This document shows, piece by piece, positions 60,052 through 64,000 of a DNA stretch of 64,000 bases (position 1 is its first letter; every line of letters starts with the position of its first letter). A program made the position numbers and the translations under genes. This DNA is from Allodiplogaster sudhausi. Taxonomy: Eukaryota > Nematoda > Chromadorea > Rhabditida > Diplogasteridae. The stretch spans positions 3,032,501-3,096,500 of the forward strand of contig CALZFC010000001.1 in assembly GCA_945643635.1 (NCBI GenBank). Direction: 5' to 3'. The notes below the pieces were generated by a model. It made no database searches. It worked only from the letters and a program-made list of their open reading frames with translations, and was not told the origin of the DNA.

Positions 60052-60970
60052 CGCCCCGAAAAAAATCGATAACTCATTAAATCAGAAAAATTAGAAACTA
60101 TGCCGAAAGAAAGGAATGCAACAAAAAATACCGAGGAAATATCATGATGAAAATAGACGAATTTTGAGGGCAAATATGGTAGAATTTTACAGCGCGAGAA
60201 CGTGGGCGAGCCAAGAAACGGAACGGAGATGCTAGTGTGAACCATTATAAATGATATCTCCTTCGCTCATCGTGCCCAAGCTTTTATAGCAACGAGATGC
60301 TATTAGCAAGGTTTCGATGAATCTCTTCGCTTGAACGTGCAAGGCGAATTCGCCGATTATAGGGTGCTCCGAGATCTATCTCTCTTAATGTTGAACATTC
60401 GTCAAACGACTGTGCAATTCTCGAAGAGAAGTGCACACGGATCCTCCGAAGAAGCTGCACACGGATAGTGATAGTGTGTGGGAGCGCTAATGCGATGATG
60501 GCTAATCCTCCCTCAGGCTAATTTGCAGCCAGAATCCGCCCGAAATAGGTTGTCATGCATGTTATGCGAACGCTGCCAAGCAAAGCCTCAGGGCACGAGA
60601 TTGCGAAGAAGAGTAGATATATATTTTTTCTGTGAAAACCCGGAGGTCAACGAAGGTTCTCTTAACATTTATTATATACATAAATAACATACATATGTTC
60701 ACAGAGTACGTGAAAAATGTACCGTAACACACAGGAGGCAAATTCAAGTGAGCATTACTTGTTACTGCTTAATTTTGAATAGAAACGATCCCCTATAGAA
60801 GAAACTATATATAAACATACATAACGTTTCTAAAAGAGCGAAAACCTCAAATTCCAACAGAATCATGACAATAAGAGTTCCCAGCATGAGTTGCATAAAC
60901 CCTAAAATCGCAGAATCTTATGACTATTGAACCAATGAGGCGAGGGTCGTGTGGCACACACTTTTGCTCG
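60052..60970. other. intergenic spacer
   Basis: No supported gene. It contains a short GCACACGGAT direct repeat (about 60433-60468) and AT-rich sequence. Confidence 0.5.
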
Positions 60971-60974
60971 GCAA

Positions 60975-61170
60975 ATCTGGTCTCAAATTCGGAAGAGAGG
61001 TCGGAGTCGAAGTTAAAGTCGCAATCGGAGTCGAGGTTGAAGTGGATTTCGGAATCGAGCTTGGAGTCGAGGTCGGAGTTTCGGAGTCGAAGTCAGAGTC
61101 GAGGTCGGAGTTGAGGTTGAAGTCGAGTTTGAAGTCAGTTCGGAGTCGAGGTCAGAGTCTAGGTCGGAGG
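60975..61170 (+). repeat. degenerate GTCGGAGTCGAG tandem repeat
   Basis: About 15 imperfect 6/12-bp units built on GTCGGAGTCGAGGTC. The open frames on both strands (Glu/Ser/Val- or Asp/Ser/Thr-rich) follow from the period. Confidence 0.8.
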
Positions 61171-61936
61171 CGCGGGAGGAGAAGACACCCGAAGATAACA
61201 GTAGGCAATATCTAATCTCGCAGAATGACGTCAAACGACGGTTTCGTTTTGCACGATTATTGATTGGGCTGCCAGTGATGAAAGAATTTCCGCAGAAGAA
61301 TAAAGACTTGTATGAGAGAAGCCCGTCGCCTCCTATATATTGTGTCGATATGTTTTTAAAACAAGTTACACATCTTGATATACATACAAGTCTGGTTGTC
61401 AATTCCTCATAATCTCTTGTCTACGACTTGTCTGCAAATACTTAGAATTTTAACTGATAAAAATAGTCCTATATTTCATAAATCAGCTCCTCACTAAACG
61501 AATTGAATTTCTCGACTTTGCATTCGTTGTGCTATCTTAATTAATGAACTTAAATTACGTCATCTATTTCGCTCTTAATTTTAATGGCTATCCTGCTCAT
61601 TGCGATTCTGAAAGTGTTGAAGGTTTTTATTTATTTTTTCTCTCAATGTTTTCCCATCAATATCATGGAATAAATATTAACATCACTGCTAAAAAAAACC
61701 TTAATATGTACATACATACATACTACGCTTTGAAAGTCAACTTGAACCCGGCCAGTCTAGGATGTGTGACCACTTGGTGCAACGGAGAAGGAGCTGCTGA
61801 CAGGGAAGGCCTCCGCGGTCACGGGCGCGATGGAGATGCCGCAAATACATAATCGCACCTTTAAGGAAAATTTTTTTTTCTTGGTACCTTCCTTTTCCAT
61901 TCAAATTTTTAATTGTTATTAGTACTTTATATTCTT

Positions 61937-63774
61937 CTAATAGTAAGTGTTAATGTGAAATTGATATTCTTCTCGCGCCTGGTCTCGGAAGCATTTGACA
62001 AAGCCGATGACGAGGAGCGGATCGGTGATCGGGAAGATGACAGTCATTCGGATGAGAAGAGCGCCGCCAAAGCCGAGGTCGATTCCTGTGTTTGCGGAAT
62101 TATCCGCTCGATTCTCTTGTGTTCTCGTTTATAACACGCGTATTACGTCACAAAGCTAATCCTGGATTTATAAATCACAAGAAAAGACTCTTCAATTGTT
62201 CCTTTTCAAAAGGGCACAACTTCACTCTCAATTAGGCATTCTCACCACACGCGTAGAGTCAAGAAAAAAGACTTGCCTGTAAGCGGAGTGAGAAAGATGA
62301 GCACCATTGGAATGTACGAGAAGATCGTGGGGATTATGGTCTGAGAATATAGAAAACGTCAACACTACATTGTGTTCGACAAGTCGCCCTCTCCCCAATA
62401 ACCCGGCTTCCAATATGTCTGTCGATTACTGACTGAAATGTGCTTGTCTAACCTGAATGATAAGAGCGCGGAAGAGCTGCCTGTGAAGCTCCTGCGACTT
62501 CTCTGACATCACGACCGTCCTGAAGGCGTTGCGTATTCGGACGATGCAATAAGCAATCACCGCGGCTGTTGCTGAATCAGGTATGAAAGATACAATACAG
62601 TACATGTATCTCTGAATCAGGGGAGATACCGCATGCATGTATCCCCTTATCAGGCGAGATACTGTAGGTGTGTATCTCTGAATCGGGGGAGGTATATTGT
62701 AGTTATGAATTAGAGGAGATCTGCAGATAAGTAGTTATCCCTGAATTTAACGGGATGCTGTAGGCATGCATCTCCTCTGATTCAGGGACAAAGTTCATTT
62801 CGGAAATTGTAACCTATGACGAGCACACTAAACGCCGACATCGCAAAGAGATGCGGCCAGTTCATTTGGTAGTGACCGTCGTCATTTTTAATCTAAATTT
62901 GATAATATTTTGTATCTTCGCTATTAATGATAATTCAAATCAATAAATAATAATTAAAGATTTGCCAAGAGCATTACCGCAAGATATCCATGGCGCATTG
63001 CATCGAAGCTGTAAATGTCGTAAATTGGCAGCTTGCGAAATATCTGAAAAAAAGAACGTTGTTATTGTTGTTGGTGCTTTTTTTCTAGACGACTATTCTT
63101 TTTTGATAATGAATTAATGGAATTAATTTTTTTGCCACACACCGCGTCCATGTAAGCGGTCGGCTGGCAGCACAAGTAAACGATCACGACAAAGTACATG
63201 TTGTACGCGACGCACAAGACGCCGCCAAGCAGTGCGACACGCGACTTCTTCCAACGCTCGAAGAACTCGAGCCAGGCGGGGCTTAAAGGAGCCAGCTAAT
63301 GATCAGCCACAGAAAGAAAGATTTCATCACTGGCAGATGGCGTAGAATCGGTAGAGAAAGTGGAGCGCGAGCAGAAAGAACGTCTGGTAGAACATGATGA
63401 CGAATGCCTCGCACGCCATCTTCCCGCCGAACCTCGACAGAGAAGGCGCGAGTTCCGAGAAGAAGATGAAGCCGTTGTCCGTGAAGTAGACAACCTGTTT
63501 ACAAATAGTAAATAAAATAATTATAATAATAACAATAAGAAGAAGAAGAATAATAATTGTTATAATTATAATTATTATTATGAACCGGTCGCATCACGGC
63601 GTGATTGATTGAGAGAACAGAGTTGGAGATGGCAAAGGCGAGCAGAAGCAAGCGGTAGTTGCCGATGCTGCGACGCGTGTGCTCGCGAAGGGTGAGCGCA
63701 GCGAGAAGAGAATTCGTCACGAGCGCTGCCCCCGTCGCGAACAGCTGCGCCATTTCAAAGAGCGCCGGCGCCAT
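61937..63774 (-). CDS. seven-helix chemoreceptor, nematode Str-type
   Basis: Exons: 63774-63586, 63494-63331, 63281-63143, 63043-62978, 62892-62814, 62565-62453, 62340-62277, 62085-61937; all phases agree. Landmarks: LVTNSLLAALTLREHTRRS and IGNYRLLLLAFAISNSVLS (TM1-TM2), YQTFFLLALHFLYRFYAIC (TM3), SRVALLGGVLCVAYNMYFVV (TM4), FRTVVMSEKSQELHRQLFRA with LIIQTIIPTIFSYIP (TM5-6 junction, a hallmark of the Str group), and VIFPITDPLLVIGFVKCFR (TM7). Such receptors act in ciliary membranes of chemosensory neurons. ATG follows ACGCAG directly, as at a spliced-leader acceptor, or an upstream exon exists. Intron 7 has a GC donor (ACAG|GCAAGT). The last exon may instead end at CAG (61974) and splice to 61858-61757, which gives VRLCICGISIAPVTAEAF and a Ser-rich tail. 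The gene appears intact. Confidence 0.85.
62590..62792. repeat. intronic array of TATCTCTGAATCAGGGGAGAT units
   Basis: Four to five imperfect copies, each an inverted repeat around GAATCAGGG (TATCTCTGAATC / AGGGGAGATAC), with TGTAGGTGTG or TGTAGGCATG spacers. It fills the chemoreceptor intron between 62566 and 62813. Confidence 0.8.
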
Positions 63775-64000
63775 TCTGCGTTCCTTCTTTTAATTACTTA
63801 AAGGAGCTATCCGAATTTCTTATGGATCTATTGCCGAAAATTCGCACAAATATGTATGGATTAAAAGACAATGTTTTTTTCATACTTAATACCTTACTAT
63901 TCACAATTACTAGATAGTCACACATCTTACATATTTACACAGACTGCAGCTGATGAAAGAATTTCTGCAGGTATGGTTCATAACAGAGCAGATAGTCTCC
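63775..64000. other. 5' flank of the chemoreceptor gene
   Basis: Contains TTAAAGGAGCTATCC (about 63796), the tip sequence of the 4640-5054 MITE family. Nothing else can be supported before the window ends. Confidence 0.4.

Noticed and set aside
61013..61402. 129-codon - strand ORF rich in Ser/Thr/Asp
   Set aside because: Driven by the GTCGGAGTCGAG tandem repeat, whose period keeps frames open.
1..64000. CRISPR arrays, rRNA operons, bacterial operon signals
   Set aside because: None present; the window is eukaryotic with spliced genes, and the tandem repeats found lack spacer-repeat structure.

Overview
The window reads as an animal nuclear genome and most probably a nematode. It has many short exons split by introns ending in TTTCAG-like acceptors. 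It also has DEG/ENaC (degenerin) channel genes and, at the right end, a seven-helix chemoreceptor of the nematode Str type whose ATG directly follows an AG. The species cannot be named from this sequence. Coordinates of spliced genes below come from matching reading phase across exons and from comparing tandem paralogues, not from transcript data.

0-37 kb (+ strand) is a DEG/ENaC cluster. Gene 1 (1-6099, 5' end outside the window) is open through 14 exons. Gene 2 (8400-26706) is a tandem paralogue that contains all 31 exons from TM1 to TM2, but it is broken by a transposon inside exon 6, an in-frame TAA and a 1-bp deletion. Both encode a channel with about 480 extra residues between the CPVNC motif and TM2. 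Gene 3 (29320-36310) is a more canonical DEG/ENaC gene, decayed and split by two foldback elements and a DDE transposase remnant. A relic of a fourth 3' end lies at 36.5 kb.

The same 37 kb is full of DNA elements with TTAA target duplications: three long foldbacks that share GAGAGC tips, a 1.1-kb element carrying a tRNA-like unit, and a 0.4-kb MITE. A 6-kb element with long inverted repeats sits in a gene 2 intron. It carries pieces of unrelated host genes, including a recognisable exon of the 26S proteasome ATPase Rpt1/PSMC2.

37-44 kb (- strand) holds a 12-exon gene for an about 820-residue Ser/Thr/Pro/Gln-rich, probably disordered protein. 44-56 kb is dominated by (GA)n/(CT)n tracts with a few isolated exon-like segments, among them a signal-peptide exon. 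55-64 kb (- strand) holds two related small single-pass membrane protein genes and the Str-type chemoreceptor gene.
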